64,000 nt of DNA. Origin: an uncultured Flavobacteriaceae bacterium. Lineage in GTDB: Bacteria; Bacteroidota; Bacteroidia; Flavobacteriales; Flavobacteriaceae. Of the stretch, positions 27,370 to 36,732 are shown one piece after another (within the stretch, counting starts at the first letter, position 1; each line of letters starts with the position of its first letter). The notes under the pieces are model-generated. The model ran no database searches. It was not told the origin of the DNA and saw nothing but the letters and a program-made list of their open reading frames with translations. The translations under genes were made by a program, and so were the position numbers. Location: positions 85,939 through 149,938 of the forward strand of contig CALSLW010000003.1 of NCBI GenBank assembly GCA_943787295.1, in the 5' to 3' direction.

Positions 27370-28062
27370 TTGAATCAAAACGAAACAATCAAATCACAAG
27401 TCACTCACCTTTACTTATTTTCCTTTAGCCACAATAAATTTTGGGCATTTAAACAGATGGGGATAGGTTTTGCTGCATTAAGAAATATTCAAGGTTTAAG
27501 CTTTTTTAAATTGTTAGGGACAGGAGCAGGTCAGGGATTTAGCTTAAGACCAGACTTTTCTACTTATGCATTGCTAACGGTCTGGGAAAATCAGGCTGCT
27601 GCAGATCATTTTTATAAAAGCAATTCTTTGATAAATTCCTATCGAACTAAGGCAAGTGCGATAAGAAGATTAAGTCTAACCAATAGAGCAAGTCACGGTT
27701 TGTGGAGTGGACAAAATCCTTTTAAAGGGAACGATACCGATGAGGTAAAAGTAGATAAAGTCGCCATTATCACAAGAGCTACCCTTAGATTTGGCAAGCT
27801 GTGGTCATTTTGGCGTGCTGTGCCGAAGGCAAGCAAAGCCATCGAAAACGCAAAAGGAGTTGATTTTTATAAAGGGATAGGGGAATGGCCATTTATTCAA
27901 CAAGCCACCATTAGTATCTGGGATTCTATGGAAGATGTAATGCAATTTGCCTACCGCGATAAAGCGCACAAAGAGATCGTAAAGCAAACAAAACAAGAGC
28001 GCTGGTATAGCGAAGACCTTTTTGCACGCTTTAATATTATTAACGATCAACAATTACTTTAA
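27370..28062 (+). CDS. crtA: CrtA-related carotenoid oxygenase/hydroxylase
   Basis: A 230-residue protein of the spheroidene monooxygenase (CrtA) family. The recognisable parts are the repeated ferredoxin-like halves (YLFSFSHNKFWAFKQMG with KLLGTGAGQGFSLRPDFSTYALLTVWE, and later KAIENAKGVDFYKGIGEWPFIQQATISIWDS) and the C-terminal motif ERWYSEDLFARF. In flavobacteria CrtA relatives act as carotenoid 2-hydroxylases in myxol-type pathways or as ketolases; which applies cannot be told here. The start is TTG at 27370, as no upstream in-frame ATG exists and the next ATG would remove a conserved part. The stop overlaps the next ATG (TAATG). Confidence 0.8.
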   Translation: MNQNETIKSQVTHLYLFSFSHNKFWAFKQMGIGFAALRNIQGLSFFKLLGTGAGQGFSLRPDFSTYALLTVWENQAAADHFYKSNSLINSYRTKASAIRRLSLTNRASHGLWSGQNPFKGNDTDEVKVDKVAIITRATLRFGKLWSFWRAVPKASKAIENAKGVDFYKGIGEWPFIQQATISIWDSMEDVMQFAYRDKAHKEIVKQTKQERWYSEDLFARFNIINDQQLL

Positions 28063-29558
28063 TGAAGAAAAAGGTCATTATTATAGGTGCGGGTATAGCG
28101 GGTATAGCGGCTTCGATTAGATTAAATGCTAAAGGCTATGCTGTCGAAGTGTTTGAAGCAAATCCTTATCCCGGTGGGAAGTTGAGTGCTTTTTCGATAG
28201 ATCAATATCGCTTTGATGCTGGACCGTCCCTTTTTACCATGCCCCATTATGTCGATGAATTATTTGCCTTGTGTGGCGAAAATCCCAGGACTCATTTTAA
28301 TTATCAAAAAAAAGACCTTGCTTGTAAATACTTTTGGGAGGATGGTAAACGCTTAAACGCTTATAGTGATCAAGAAAAGTACTTGGAAGAAGTGGAGCAA
28401 CAATTAGGTGTTTCCCCTAAAGTTTTGAAAGCTTATTTGGCTAAAGCCAAAAAAAAATATGATCTAACCGTTGACTTATTTTTAGAAAAGTCACTGCACA
28501 GATGGAGTACCTTGTTTTCTTTTAAAACCCTTAAAGCACTAAGTCAACTACCTGTATTTGAAATCAATAAAAGCCTAGATGCAGTTAATAGAGCTGCGTT
28601 AAAAGAACCTCATTTAGTTCAGATGTACAATCGTTTTGCTACCTATAACGGTTCTTCTCCTTATCAAACTCCGGGTATTATGACCTTGATTCAACACCTA
28701 GAGTCTCATTATGGGACGTATATTCCAGAAGGGGGGATGGTAAGTATCAGTAAGTCCCTCTATGAACTTGCACAAAGACAAGGCGTTAAATTTCAATTTA
28801 ATCAAAAAGTGGATGAAATTCTCTACACAAAAAATATGGTAGAAGGAGTCTCGATAGCGGGACATAAACATCTGGCAGATGCAGTTGTTTCTAATATGGA
28901 TGTTCATCCTACTTATAGAAAACTATTGCCACAACTAAAGGCACCAGAAAAGACTTTAAGCCAAGAGCGATCGAGCTCTGCCCTGATTTTTTATTGGGGA
29001 ATCAATAAATCTTTCCCGGGATTAGATTTACACAATATTCTCTTTTCTGAGGACTATCCAGCAGAGTTTGAAACCATTTTTAAAGCTAAAAAATTATTTC
29101 TAGACCCTACTATTTACATCAATATTACGGCTAAAAATGTGCCACAAGATGCACCAACTGGACACGAAAACTGGTTTGTTATGATCAACACTCCGGCAGG
29201 AGAACATTTAGATTGGGAGAAAGAAATTCCGCTTTTAAAAGAATATGTAATTGCAAAAATTGAGCGGACTTTAGGCGAAAAAGTAGCGCCTCATATTGTA
29301 GCAGAAGAAGTATTAAGCCCGCCTTTAATCGAAGAAAAAACCCAGTCCTATCTAGGGGCTTTATACGGCACTTCAAGCAATAACAAAATGGCTGCCTTTT
29401 TACGCCACCCTAATTTTTCTCGTCAATTTAAAAACCTTTACTTTTGTGGAGGAAGTGTTCACCCGGGCGGCGGGATTCCATTGTGTCTTTTGTCTGCTAA
29501 AATAGTAAGTGACGAATTCTCTGCGCATCATGATAAAAAAATTACACCTACAGTTTAA
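28062..29558 (+). CDS. crtD: CrtI-type carotenoid 3,4-desaturase (CrtD-like)
   Basis: FAD-dependent carotenoid desaturase of 498 residues. The N-terminal VIIIGAGIAGIAASIRLN and FEANPYPGGKLSAF form the dinucleotide fold; the C-terminal FAD signature is LYFCGGSVHPGGGIPLCLLSAKI. The GGGIPL ending is the one seen in 1-hydroxycarotenoid 3,4-desaturases (CrtD) rather than phytoene desaturases, and a separate crtI lies 2 kb away. Together with the crtA-like and cruF-like genes it points to a monocyclic or acyclic end-group modified carotenoid such as a myxol or saproxanthin type. It starts one base inside the crtA stop codon. Confidence 0.85.
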   Translation: MKKKVIIIGAGIAGIAASIRLNAKGYAVEVFEANPYPGGKLSAFSIDQYRFDAGPSLFTMPHYVDELFALCGENPRTHFNYQKKDLACKYFWEDGKRLNAYSDQEKYLEEVEQQLGVSPKVLKAYLAKAKKKYDLTVDLFLEKSLHRWSTLFSFKTLKALSQLPVFEINKSLDAVNRAALKEPHLVQMYNRFATYNGSSPYQTPGIMTLIQHLESHYGTYIPEGGMVSISKSLYELAQRQGVKFQFNQKVDEILYTKNMVEGVSIAGHKHLADAVVSNMDVHPTYRKLLPQLKAPEKTLSQERSSSALIFYWGINKSFPGLDLHNILFSEDYPAEFETIFKAKKLFLDPTIYINITAKNVPQDAPTGHENWFVMINTPAGEHLDWEKEIPLLKEYVIAKIERTLGEKVAPHIVAEEVLSPPLIEEKTQSYLGALYGTSSNNKMAAFLRHPNFSRQFKNLYFCGGSVHPGGGIPLCLLSAKIVSDEFSAHHDKKITPTV

Positions 29559-30189
29559 TGACATTGCCATAGGGATTATATGGTTGTTTCATTTATGTGG
29601 TATTTTGGGAATTCTTTATGGAGATTCTCAGTGGTTTGTTGGGGCCACACCTTTGAACCTTTTATTGTCCTTCCTTCTTTTAATGATTACTAGTAGAAGG
29701 TCAACCAAAGTATTTATCATTGCCATTATTGCCTTTCTTGTTGGGATGGTTGCAGAGGCGCTAGGGGTAAATTATGGTTTGATTTTTGGGCATTATCAAT
29801 ATGGCGAGGCTTTAGGCTGGAAAGTCGCTGGGGTTCCATGGCTGATTGGAGTAAACTGGTCTATCCTCGTGATTTGTTGTAGTGCCATTGCAGCAGATTT
29901 AGCTGGGAATTTTTATACTAAGGTATTGTTAGGGGTTGGGCTAATGTTGTTGTTAGACTTTGTGATAGAACCTATTGCTCCCATTCTAGACTTTTGGGAA
30001 TTTAAAGGGGGCGTTGCTCCTCTACAAAATTACATCGGTTGGTTAGCGATTGCTATGCCTTTGCATATCATTTATCATGGTCTTAAAATTGAACTAAAAG
30101 GGAATTTTACCCATCATTTATTCCTTTTACAAATCATTTTTTTTACCATCCTTCTTTTACAAATTAATACGCTACAAAATGCGCTTTAA
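29530..30189 (+). CDS. cruF: CruF-like carotenoid 1',2'-hydratase
   Basis: Integral membrane protein of 219 residues with about seven helices, matching the CruF / bisanhydrobacterioruberin hydratase family ('carotenoid biosynthesis protein'). Diagnostic parts are VAEALGVNYGLIFGHYQYGEALGWKVAGVPWLIGVNW and the acidic helix LLLDFVIEPIAPILDFWEF. Hydration of the psi end group gives the 1'-hydroxyl that the CrtD step needs, so it fits the two genes before it. I start at ATG 29530; a GTG at 29509 would add seven residues inside crtD. It overlaps crtD by 29 bases and the next gene by 11. Confidence 0.85.
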   Translation: MIKKLHLQFNDIAIGIIWLFHLCGILGILYGDSQWFVGATPLNLLLSFLLLMITSRRSTKVFIIAIIAFLVGMVAEALGVNYGLIFGHYQYGEALGWKVAGVPWLIGVNWSILVICCSAIAADLAGNFYTKVLLGVGLMLLLDFVIEPIAPILDFWEFKGGVAPLQNYIGWLAIAMPLHIIYHGLKIELKGNFTHHLFLLQIIFFTILLLQINTLQNAL

Positions 30190-30739
30190 GTTTCTCTCTC
30201 TTATTGTCCTAGCAATATTATCCGCTTGTGGAGATACGACTACAGAAAAAAAGACTCCTGAGGTTATTGAACAACAACCTATCCAAATAAAACAAGATAA
30301 TATCGTCATCTATCAACTTAAAGAAGATGCACTGATTGATTCTTTATTGTTGCCCATTGAAGAATTTTCTGCCTTTACTAAATCAATGGAAGGTTTGACT
30401 AAATTAAAACCAGAGGGCATCAGTCCTTTTCTGCTTGGGGTAATTATTAAATGTAATAACTTGTTAGGTTCTTCTATTCCAGTACCTTTTGACACGCCTG
30501 AAATTAAAAGTAGACTTAAGGTTGTAAAAACAGAACTCCTTAAATCACGTTACTACAGCCTACAAGAACAGCAACAAGAACTAGATGAAAGCTTTAAAAG
30601 TCTATTCCAAGCCTATACCGCCTATTTAAAGAGGATAGAAGATTTCTCTCTTGATGTTCAACAAGAAGGGATGATAAATCAAAACGAAGGAGTAGAGGAC
30701 AGTAGGAACAACCTAAAATTAAAGGCCAGAAGAGAATAG
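30179..30739 (+). CDS. Lipoprotein of unknown function
   Basis: A 186-residue predicted lipoprotein. The lipobox LAILSAC puts the lipidated cysteine at residue 17, followed by an acidic, Thr/Gln-rich linker without a membrane-retention signal I can judge. The rest is helical with a Gln-rich coiled-coil-like part (SLQEQQQELDESFKSLF). No family recognised. It begins inside the end of cruF (11-base overlap) and so belongs to the carotenoid transcript, although nothing links it to pigment chemistry. It converges with the following gene (21-base overlap). Confidence 0.7.
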   Translation: MRFKFLSLIVLAILSACGDTTTEKKTPEVIEQQPIQIKQDNIVIYQLKEDALIDSLLLPIEEFSAFTKSMEGLTKLKPEGISPFLLGVIIKCNNLLGSSIPVPFDTPEIKSRLKVVKTELLKSRYYSLQEQQQELDESFKSLFQAYTAYLKRIEDFSLDVQQEGMINQNEGVEDSRNNLKLKARRE

Positions 30740-31180
30740 TTCTTTGGTCGCCATTTCTTGACTAAAGAATTCATTGTCCTCAATGCATGCATTGATTTTG
30801 AGTAGTTGCTTGCTGTAAAGTCCTTGATTTCTTTCAGAAACATCAATCGCAATTAAAGACTGAAGGTTTTCTTTGAAAACAAGATCCTGTGTTAAACACT
30901 TGTCAAAAAGATTGCTCTTTTCTCTTTTGATACTTGTCATCATTAACTGACGTATATCGGTTCTTTTTAAAAGGACATCTTCTACCTCGATAGCTAAATC
31001 AGAAAGGATCGCGCTAAAATCATTGAACATGCTGTTGCGATAAAGTGCTTGTTGATTACAAAATCTTTTATAAGCAGGAAGATTGTGCTTATCGGCGGCA
31101 TTGAGATACATTAACTTGTCTTGTCTACTTTGATTGAGTAGACGCTCAAGTAAAATAATAATGTCCTTTTCTTTTGCCAA
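30719..31180 (-). CDS. Four-helix-bundle (ferritin-like, PA2169/DUF2383-like) protein
   Basis: A 153-residue, almost wholly helical protein. Spacing of the helices and the opening DIIILLERLLNQSRQDKLMYLNAADKHNLPAYKRFCNQQALYRN resemble the PA2169 (DUF2383) family, whose members have a ferritin-like bundle of unknown function, some tied to stress response. The acidic/histidine metal ligands of true ferritins are not obvious here. It stands alone on the minus strand between convergent and same-strand neighbours. Assignment is by pattern only. Confidence 0.55.
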   Translation of the reverse strand: MAKEKDIIILLERLLNQSRQDKLMYLNAADKHNLPAYKRFCNQQALYRNSMFNDFSAILSDLAIEVEDVLLKRTDIRQLMMTSIKREKSNLFDKCLTQDLVFKENLQSLIAIDVSERNQGLYSKQLLKINACIEDNEFFSQEMATKELFSSGL

Positions 31181-31243
31181 AACTATTGAGTTTAACCATT
31201 ACTAATTTACAATAGTAAGCAACTGGTTTTACGCTAAAGCTTA

Positions 31244-32065
31244 TTATAATGTCAACAAGTTTTCCACAATAAATCGCATCTTCAAGTCGTTTTCTGCCTT
31301 TTTAGAAGAAATAATACGGCTTACTCCTTTTTGCTTTGTAAACGAAGGAAGTTGAATACCAGCTTTTTTGGCCATCGCTGTATAGTATTCTTTCCGACTA
31401 GGGTGATAAGGACTCACACCATTATAAAGGCTATTCCCTTTAAAAGACTGGACACAGCGCGTAATCATTTTGATACAATCATCCAGATGAATAAAATTAA
31501 TTTCTCCCTCAGGATTATCGATTTGAGGTCTTTTTGCTAGGCTGAATACAGGGTGTCGATTAGGCCCTACTAACCCACCAAAACGTATTATACTTGTGTT
31601 AAAAGCAGTGCTTTTTAACAAAAGCTGTTCACAACTAACCAGCTGTTTTCCACTTTCAGTCACTGCCCCAGTAGGGGTTTCTTCCGTGATTAATCCACAG
31701 CTTTGACCATAAACAGAAGTACTGCTAATAAAGACCACTTCTTCCACCCCGCAAGCGATAATTTCCTTTTGAATTTGTTGCAAGACTAAGTCAAAACGCC
31801 CATTTGGATTTGATCTAAGCCCAGGAGGAAGATTGATAATTAAGGTCGATAATCCTGTTAAAAAAGGAGCTAAACCACTACAGGCATCTTCTTCGCAATG
31901 AACGATAAAGGCTTGGGTACCCGTTTGCTCGATTGTAGATAGTTTAATGTTTTGCGTCGTCGAGCCACGCACTTGAAATCCCAACTCAACAAGATGTTTT
32001 GCCAGCGGAAGACCTAGCCACCCACAACCTAAAATACCTATTGTTTTATTGTTTTGTCCGCTCAT
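31244..32065 (-). CDS. Extended SDR / NAD-dependent epimerase-like protein
   Basis: A 273-residue Rossmann protein of the YeeZ-like extended SDR group. The N-terminal cofactor motif is IGILGCGWLGLPLAKHL. FISSTSVYG holds the serine and tyrosine of the usual SDR active site, although the YxxxK pair is not clearly followed by Lys at +4. A late INFIHLDDCIKMI segment matches epimerase folds. Substrate unknown. It is divergent from the CBS-domain gene, with the start codons about 90 bases apart. Confidence 0.8.
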   Translation of the reverse strand: MSGQNNKTIGILGCGWLGLPLAKHLVELGFQVRGSTTQNIKLSTIEQTGTQAFIVHCEEDACSGLAPFLTGLSTLIINLPPGLRSNPNGRFDLVLQQIQKEIIACGVEEVVFISSTSVYGQSCGLITEETPTGAVTESGKQLVSCEQLLLKSTAFNTSIIRFGGLVGPNRHPVFSLAKRPQIDNPEGEINFIHLDDCIKMITRCVQSFKGNSLYNGVSPYHPSRKEYYTAMAKKAGIQLPSFTKQKGVSRIISSKKAENDLKMRFIVENLLTL

Positions 32066-32153
32066 TTTATTTTTTAAAGATACTTAAGCTAAAGACAGAA
32101 TCAACTACTTATTTAAATTTTTGTACCTTAATGAAAACCAAAATAATAGAATC

Positions 32154-32624
32154 ATGGCAGTTAAAAGTTTCCAAGGCCCTAGAGCTACCGAGAAAAAATC
32201 AAAACCCGCCAGCTTGGTGGTAAGAGATATAATGACGAAAAACATTATTTGTTTTACCGTCAATCAAAGCATACACGACGTGATGAAAGCCTTTATTAAG
32301 CACAAGATTTCTGGAGGGCCAGTCATTGATGAAAACATGAGTTTAATCGGCATTATATCAGAAGGGGATTGTATGAAAGAAATATCAGACAGCCGTTATT
32401 TTAATATGCCTATTTTAGATAAATCTGTAGGTCATTTCATGACCAAAGAGGTCGAAACTCTTTCAGCAACAATGAGCCTCTTTGATGCCGCCTCTAAATT
32501 TTATAAATCAGGTAGAAGACGCTTTCCTGTGGTCGAAAATGGAAATCTAGTAGGACAAATTAGCCGAAAAGATATTGTTATCGCAGCCGCAAATTTAAGA
32601 GGGGCAACCTGGCATCAGCTATAG
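32154..32624 (+). CDS. CBS-domain pair protein
   Basis: A 156-residue stand-alone Bateman module. The first CBS domain starts at VRDIMTKNIICFTVNQSIHDVM, with GGPVIDENMSLIGIISEGDC. The second starts at GHFMTKEVETLSATMSLFDAA, with RRFPVVENGNLVGQISRKDIV. Such pairs bind adenine nucleotides and report energy state, but no effector domain is attached. I start at ATG 32154; an extension to a TTG at 32121 is not supported. Its stop overlaps the convergent histone-deacetylase-like gene by ten bases. Confidence 0.88.
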   Translation: MAVKSFQGPRATEKKSKPASLVVRDIMTKNIICFTVNQSIHDVMKAFIKHKISGGPVIDENMSLIGIISEGDCMKEISDSRYFNMPILDKSVGHFMTKEVETLSATMSLFDAASKFYKSGRRRFPVVENGNLVGQISRKDIVIAAANLRGATWHQL

Positions 32625-33517
32625 AGCTCTTGCGCTATTCTAAAAGTATTCGCATGGGCGTCGAGGATAATTTTGATGTCCTTTGAATAACCTCCTCCCA
32701 TACTGCACTGAACAGGAATTTCTTCTTCTTTGAGTAATCCTAAGACAAAAGCATCTCGGGCTTTACAACCTTGGACACTCATTCCTAATCGACCCAATTT
32801 ATCGGTTGCAACGATATCTACACCACAAAGGTAAAAGACAAAATCGGGTTGTTCTTGATCTAGCAAAGTAGGCAGTATTTCTTTGAGTAAGTTAAGGTAG
32901 GCTTCATCTTTCATTCCATCGGCTAGTGGAAGGTCAAGATCACTTGTTTCTTTTTGAAAAGGATAATTCTTTGCCCCGTGCATAGAGAAAGTGAATACCG
33001 CAGGATTGTCTTTAAAAATTTCTGCGGTACCATTGCCTTGATGCACATCAAGATCAACAATTAGAATCTTTTTGGCCAGTTGGTGATCTAATAAATATTG
33101 TGCCGCTATAGCTTGGTCGTTTAATAAACAAAACGCTTCCCCGCGCTTAGAAAAAGCATGGTGGGTTCCTCCGGCAATATTCATAGCGATCCCAGTTTTT
33201 AAAGCGCGTTTTGCTCCTTCTACCGTTCCCCCTGCTATGATGATTTCTCGATCAATTAGTTGTTGACTTAAAGGGAAACCAATTTTCCTCATCTCTTTTC
33301 GATCTAACTGTAATGTTAGCAAGCGTTGCAAATAATCAGGACAATGTACTTGTTCAATACTGCGCTGGTCAATTGCTGTGGGTTCAAAAAAATCTGCTTG
33401 CGAACAGGTTCCTTCATGCAACAACTGTTTAGGCAAGAGCTCGTATTTCTCCATGGGAAAACGATGTCCTTCTGGTAAGGGGAGTTGATAGATAGGATGG
33501 AAGGCGATGGAAAGCAT
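32615..33517 (-). CDS. Histone deacetylase family protein
   Basis: Zinc-dependent deacetylase of the HDAC/acetoin-utilisation/acetylpolyamine amidohydrolase superfamily, 300 residues. Visible active-site features are GGTHHAFSKRGEAFCLLND (tandem histidines), ILIVDLDVHQGNGTAEIF (two metal ligands) and FSMHGAKNYPF. CGVDIVATDKLGRLGMS supplies the last Asp ligand region. Substrate is unknown: acetylated lysine, polyamine or a small molecule. It directly follows metG, the metG stop and its ATG sharing a base. Confidence 0.88.
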   Translation of the reverse strand: MLSIAFHPIYQLPLPEGHRFPMEKYELLPKQLLHEGTCSQADFFEPTAIDQRSIEQVHCPDYLQRLLTLQLDRKEMRKIGFPLSQQLIDREIIIAGGTVEGAKRALKTGIAMNIAGGTHHAFSKRGEAFCLLNDQAIAAQYLLDHQLAKKILIVDLDVHQGNGTAEIFKDNPAVFTFSMHGAKNYPFQKETSDLDLPLADGMKDEAYLNLLKEILPTLLDQEQPDFVFYLCGVDIVATDKLGRLGMSVQGCKARDAFVLGLLKEEEIPVQCSMGGGYSKDIKIILDAHANTFRIAQELYS

Positions 33518-35574
33518 TAAGCGATCGGGAAGCCATTTTCGGCGCCCTGGTCTGGGCTAACCATTACAATATTTCCTTCGGTGTCTTCGCTCATTAAAAG
33601 CATTCCTTGACTTTCAACACCACTAATTTTTCGCGTAGCTAAATTGGTGAGTACGGTCACCTTTTTCCCTACCACTTCTTCTGGAGTAAAAGTCTCTGCA
33701 ATACCAGAAACGATGGTGCGAACTTCGTCCCCTAAATCAACTTGTAGTTGTAAAAGTTTTTTGGTTTTTTTAACCTTCTCTGCTGCAGTAATGGTACCCA
33801 CACGCAGGTCGAGTTTGGTGAAATCCTCAAAACTGATAAGCTCTTTTTGAGGCGGAAGACTTTTGGTCTCCTTTTCATTAGCCACCTTGGTCTTCTCTAA
33901 TTTTGCCAACTGAGCTTCTATGGTCGCATCTTCAATTTTTTCAAACAGCAATTGTTGTTTTCCAATAGTGTGTCCAACGGGGATTAAACTGCTTTCTTCT
34001 GCGATAGCTTGCCACGAAAACGGGCTGTCAATATTAAGAATCGTTCTTAATTTTTTCGCGCTTTGCGGTAAAAAAGGTTCGCATATAGAAGATAGGGCTG
34101 CCGCAATTTGCAGGGCAATATGCATGATGGTAGGAACGCGTTCGGGAGTGTCTTTGATGCGTTTCCACGGCTCCTCATCGGCGAGGTATTTATTTCCTAA
34201 TCTTGCAAGGTTTAACAGTTCTTGACTCGCTTCGCGAAAGCGGTATTTTTCAATGGAATCTCCCACGCGTTTGGGAAATAGTTTGAGTTCATCCAAGACA
34301 GCTTGATCTTGGGCTAAAATTTCTCCGCAGCTAGGAACATCCCCTTCATAGTATTTATGGGTAAGCACAACAGCACGATTGATAAAGTTCCCAAAAATGG
34401 CCACCAGTTCACTGTTGTTACGGGTTTGGAAATCCTTCCAAGTAAAGTCATTGTCTTTGGTCTCTGGCGCATTTGCCGTCAAGACATAACGCAAAACATC
34501 TTCTTGCCCTGGGAATTCTTTGAGATATTCATGTAGCCAAACTGCCCAATTTTTGGAAGTCGAAATTTTATTTCCTTCTAAGTTAAGAAACTCGTTTGCC
34601 GGAACATTTTCGGGTAAAATATATTCTTTCCCCGCTTTTAAAATCGCAGGGAAAATGATACAGTGAAAGACGATATTGTCTTTCCCAATAAAGTGGACAA
34701 GTTTTGTCCCTTCGTCTTTCCAATAAGGTTCCCAGTCTTTTCCTACTCTTGCGGCCCATTCTTTGGTCGATGAGATATACCCAATAGGGGCATCAAACCA
34801 GACATATAATACTTTTCCGTCTGCTCCTTCTACCGGTACAGGAATCCCCCAATCTAGGTCACGGGTCACGGCGCGAGGCTTTAGCCCGTCGTCGACCCAA
34901 GATTTGACTTGGCCATAAACATTGGGTTTCCAGTCGTTTTTATGTCCTTCTAAAATCCACTCTTTGATAAATCCTTCATATTGATCTAAGGGCAAGAACC
35001 AGTGTTTGGTAGCTTTTAATGTTGGAACACTTCCAGAGAGGGTTGATTTTGGTTGAATCAAATCAGTGGCATTTAATGAACTTCCACAGTTTTCGCATTG
35101 ATCGCCATAGGCTTCTGGATGGTCACATTTAGGACAAGTCCCCGTTACAAAACGGTCAGCAAGGTATTGCTTCGCTTCCTCATCGTATAATTGTTCTGTG
35201 GTTTGTTCGATAAACTTTCCATCTTGATGCATTTGTCGAAAGAAATTTCCTGCTGTTTCATGATGAATTGCAGCAGAGGTACGCGAATAATTATCAAAAG
35301 AAATTCCTAGTTGTTGAAAGGAAGTTCTGATCATTGTATCGTACTTGTCGATAATTTCCTTTGGCGTTACGCCATCTTTCTTTGCTCTGATAGAGATGGC
35401 TACTCCATGCTCATCACTTCCACATATAAAAGCGACATCCTTGTTTTGCGCACGCAAATAACGCACATAAATATCGGCAGGGACATAAACACCAGCTAAG
35501 TGACCAATGTGGATGGGACCGTTTGTGTAAGGAAGTGCTGCAGTAACTGTATATCTTTTCGCCTTGAGCGCCAT
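33517..35574 (-). CDS. metG: Methionine-tRNA ligase
   Basis: Class I synthetase of 685 residues. The HIGH box is in [15 protein letters not shown]. The zinc-binding connective peptide has four cysteines ([18 protein letters not shown]). The KMSKS loop reads KISTSKN. A C-terminal tRNA-binding (EMAP-II-like) domain is fused ([20 protein letters not shown]). I start at ATG 35574 ([10 protein letters not shown]), since the six residues before it are not conserved. It converges with nothing and is divergent from the yraN-like gene. Confidence 0.96.
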   Translation of the reverse strand: MALKAKRYTVTAALPYTNGPIHIGHLAGVYVPADIYVRYLRAQNKDVAFICGSDEHGVAISIRAKKDGVTPKEIIDKYDTMIRTSFQQLGISFDNYSRTSAAIHHETAGNFFRQMHQDGKFIEQTTEQLYDEEAKQYLADRFVTGTCPKCDHPEAYGDQCENCGSSLNATDLIQPKSTLSGSVPTLKATKHWFLPLDQYEGFIKEWILEGHKNDWKPNVYGQVKSWVDDGLKPRAVTRDLDWGIPVPVEGADGKVLYVWFDAPIGYISSTKEWAARVGKDWEPYWKDEGTKLVHFIGKDNIVFHCIIFPAILKAGKEYILPENVPANEFLNLEGNKISTSKNWAVWLHEYLKEFPGQEDVLRYVLTANAPETKDNDFTWKDFQTRNNSELVAIFGNFINRAVVLTHKYYEGDVPSCGEILAQDQAVLDELKLFPKRVGDSIEKYRFREASQELLNLARLGNKYLADEEPWKRIKDTPERVPTIMHIALQIAAALSSICEPFLPQSAKKLRTILNIDSPFSWQAIAEESSLIPVGHTIGKQQLLFEKIEDATIEAQLAKLEKTKVANEKETKSLPPQKELISFEDFTKLDLRVGTITAAEKVKKTKKLLQLQVDLGDEVRTIVSGIAETFTPEEVVGKKVTVLTNLATRKISGVESQGMLLMSEDTEGNIVMVSPDQGAENGFPIA

Positions 35575-35653
35575 GAAGTAAATTTTAGGCAAAAATAAGA
35601 TTTTTTCTGCCCTAATTCGGTTATTTTTAGTCTGTTCTCACAAATCTATTCCT

Positions 35654-36013
35654 ATGTCCATTTCCTACAACTTTGGTCAGGAAGCCGAAAAGCGCGCTGC
35701 TGACTATTTTCGATCTTTAGGCTATCAAATCCTTGAAAGGAATTATCGCTATCGTAAAGCCGAGGTTGATCTGATTGTTCAAAAAGATGCTCTCCTTGTC
35801 GCGGTAGAGGTCAAGGCGCGAAGCTCTGCCTACTTTGGCGATCCACAAAGTTTTGTTTCTAAGAAAAAAATTCAACTCTTAGTCATGGCCATCGACGCTT
35901 ATATTCAACAACGAAATTTAGAAGTAGAAGTCCGTTTTGACATTATGAGTTATGTGCTCGAAAGAGGGGAGTGGAAACTGGAGCACCTCCCTAATGCATT
36001 TTATCCTTTTTAA
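35654..36013 (+). CDS. YraN / UPF0102 family nuclease-fold protein
   Basis: A 119-residue protein of the UPF0102 family, a Holliday-junction-resolvase-like (PD-(D/E)XK) fold whose substrate is unknown. Typical features are GQEAEKRAADYFRSLGYQILERNYRYRKAEVDLI and the acidic-lysine core VAVEVKARSS. The glutamates and the Lys of this core are the putative catalytic residues. It sits alone between the divergent metG and the ACT-like gene, which has its own promoter. Confidence 0.9.
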   Translation: MSISYNFGQEAEKRAADYFRSLGYQILERNYRYRKAEVDLIVQKDALLVAVEVKARSSAYFGDPQSFVSKKKIQLLVMAIDAYIQQRNLEVEVRFDIMSYVLERGEWKLEHLPNAFYPF

Positions 36014-36025
36014 ACAAATGTTTTA

Positions 36026-36057
36026 TTTGTAACATTTAGTATAATAACTTATATTTG
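36026..36057 (+). promoter_or_regulatory. Bacteroidota-type promoter
   Basis: TTTG at 36026-36029, 20 bases, TATATTTG at 36050-36057: full consensus. The transcript would begin near 36064, nine bases before the ATG at 36073. It confirms the later start codon of the gene that follows. Confidence 0.75.
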
Positions 36058-36072
36058 TGTAAAATATTTCAC

Positions 36073-36732
36073 ATGAAGACCATCGCTTCCGTTGTTGAAC
36101 AGTACATTAAGACTAAACCTTATTTGTCTACTGCCATGACTCAAGGCATCATTAACTTGACTTCTTTGGCACGACAAATTCAACCTGAGATTGAAAAGAC
36201 CTTGCAAAAGCCTGCGCGTAGTGGTGCAATTGTCATGGCCTTAAAAAGAATTTCAGATAATTTAGAGTTCTTGTCAACGCATAAAATTGTCAAAGTCTTG
36301 AAAGGTATAGGAGATATAACGGTACGATCAAACTTAGTTGACTTTAGTTTTAAAATTTCTGAAACCCTATTAAATGCACAAGCACAGTTTTTAAATGAAG
36401 TCAATGACAATCCTAATGTTTTCTATACTTCTTCTCGTGGGGTGACAGAGAGTAATATTATTGTGAGTAGTAATGCTGCGGCTCAGTTGGAAAATTATTT
36501 TCAATCAGAGCGCTTGATTGAAAAGACAGAAGACTTATCGTCTATCTCGATTAAATTACCCACTGAAAATGTGACCATTCCAGGGATTTATTATTTTATT
36601 TTCCAGCGATTGTCTTGGGAGGGAGTGAACATTTATGAAGTGATTTCTACCTCAAATGAGTTTACTATTATAGTTGGTGAAGACCAGGTGAATACTGCCT
36701 TTAAAGCCATCAAAGAATTAAAAGACTTATAG
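36073..36732 (+). CDS. Unknown protein with ACT-like C-terminal domain
   Basis: A 219-residue cytoplasmic protein. The first half is helical and begins MKTIASVVEQYIKTKPYLSTAM, with a winged-helix-like spacing. The last 70 residues (SSISIKLPTENVTIPGIYYFIFQRLSWEGVNIYEVISTSNEFTIIV) have the strand/helix pattern of an ACT domain as found in aspartate kinases. No kinase domain is present. The start at 36073 is favoured over a TTG at 36055 because the TTG lies within the promoter. It converges with mfd (six-base overlap). Role unknown; ligand-dependent regulation is a guess. Confidence 0.6.
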   Translation: MKTIASVVEQYIKTKPYLSTAMTQGIINLTSLARQIQPEIEKTLQKPARSGAIVMALKRISDNLEFLSTHKIVKVLKGIGDITVRSNLVDFSFKISETLLNAQAQFLNEVNDNPNVFYTSSRGVTESNIIVSSNAAAQLENYFQSERLIEKTEDLSSISIKLPTENVTIPGIYYFIFQRLSWEGVNIYEVISTSNEFTIIVGEDQVNTAFKAIKELKDL

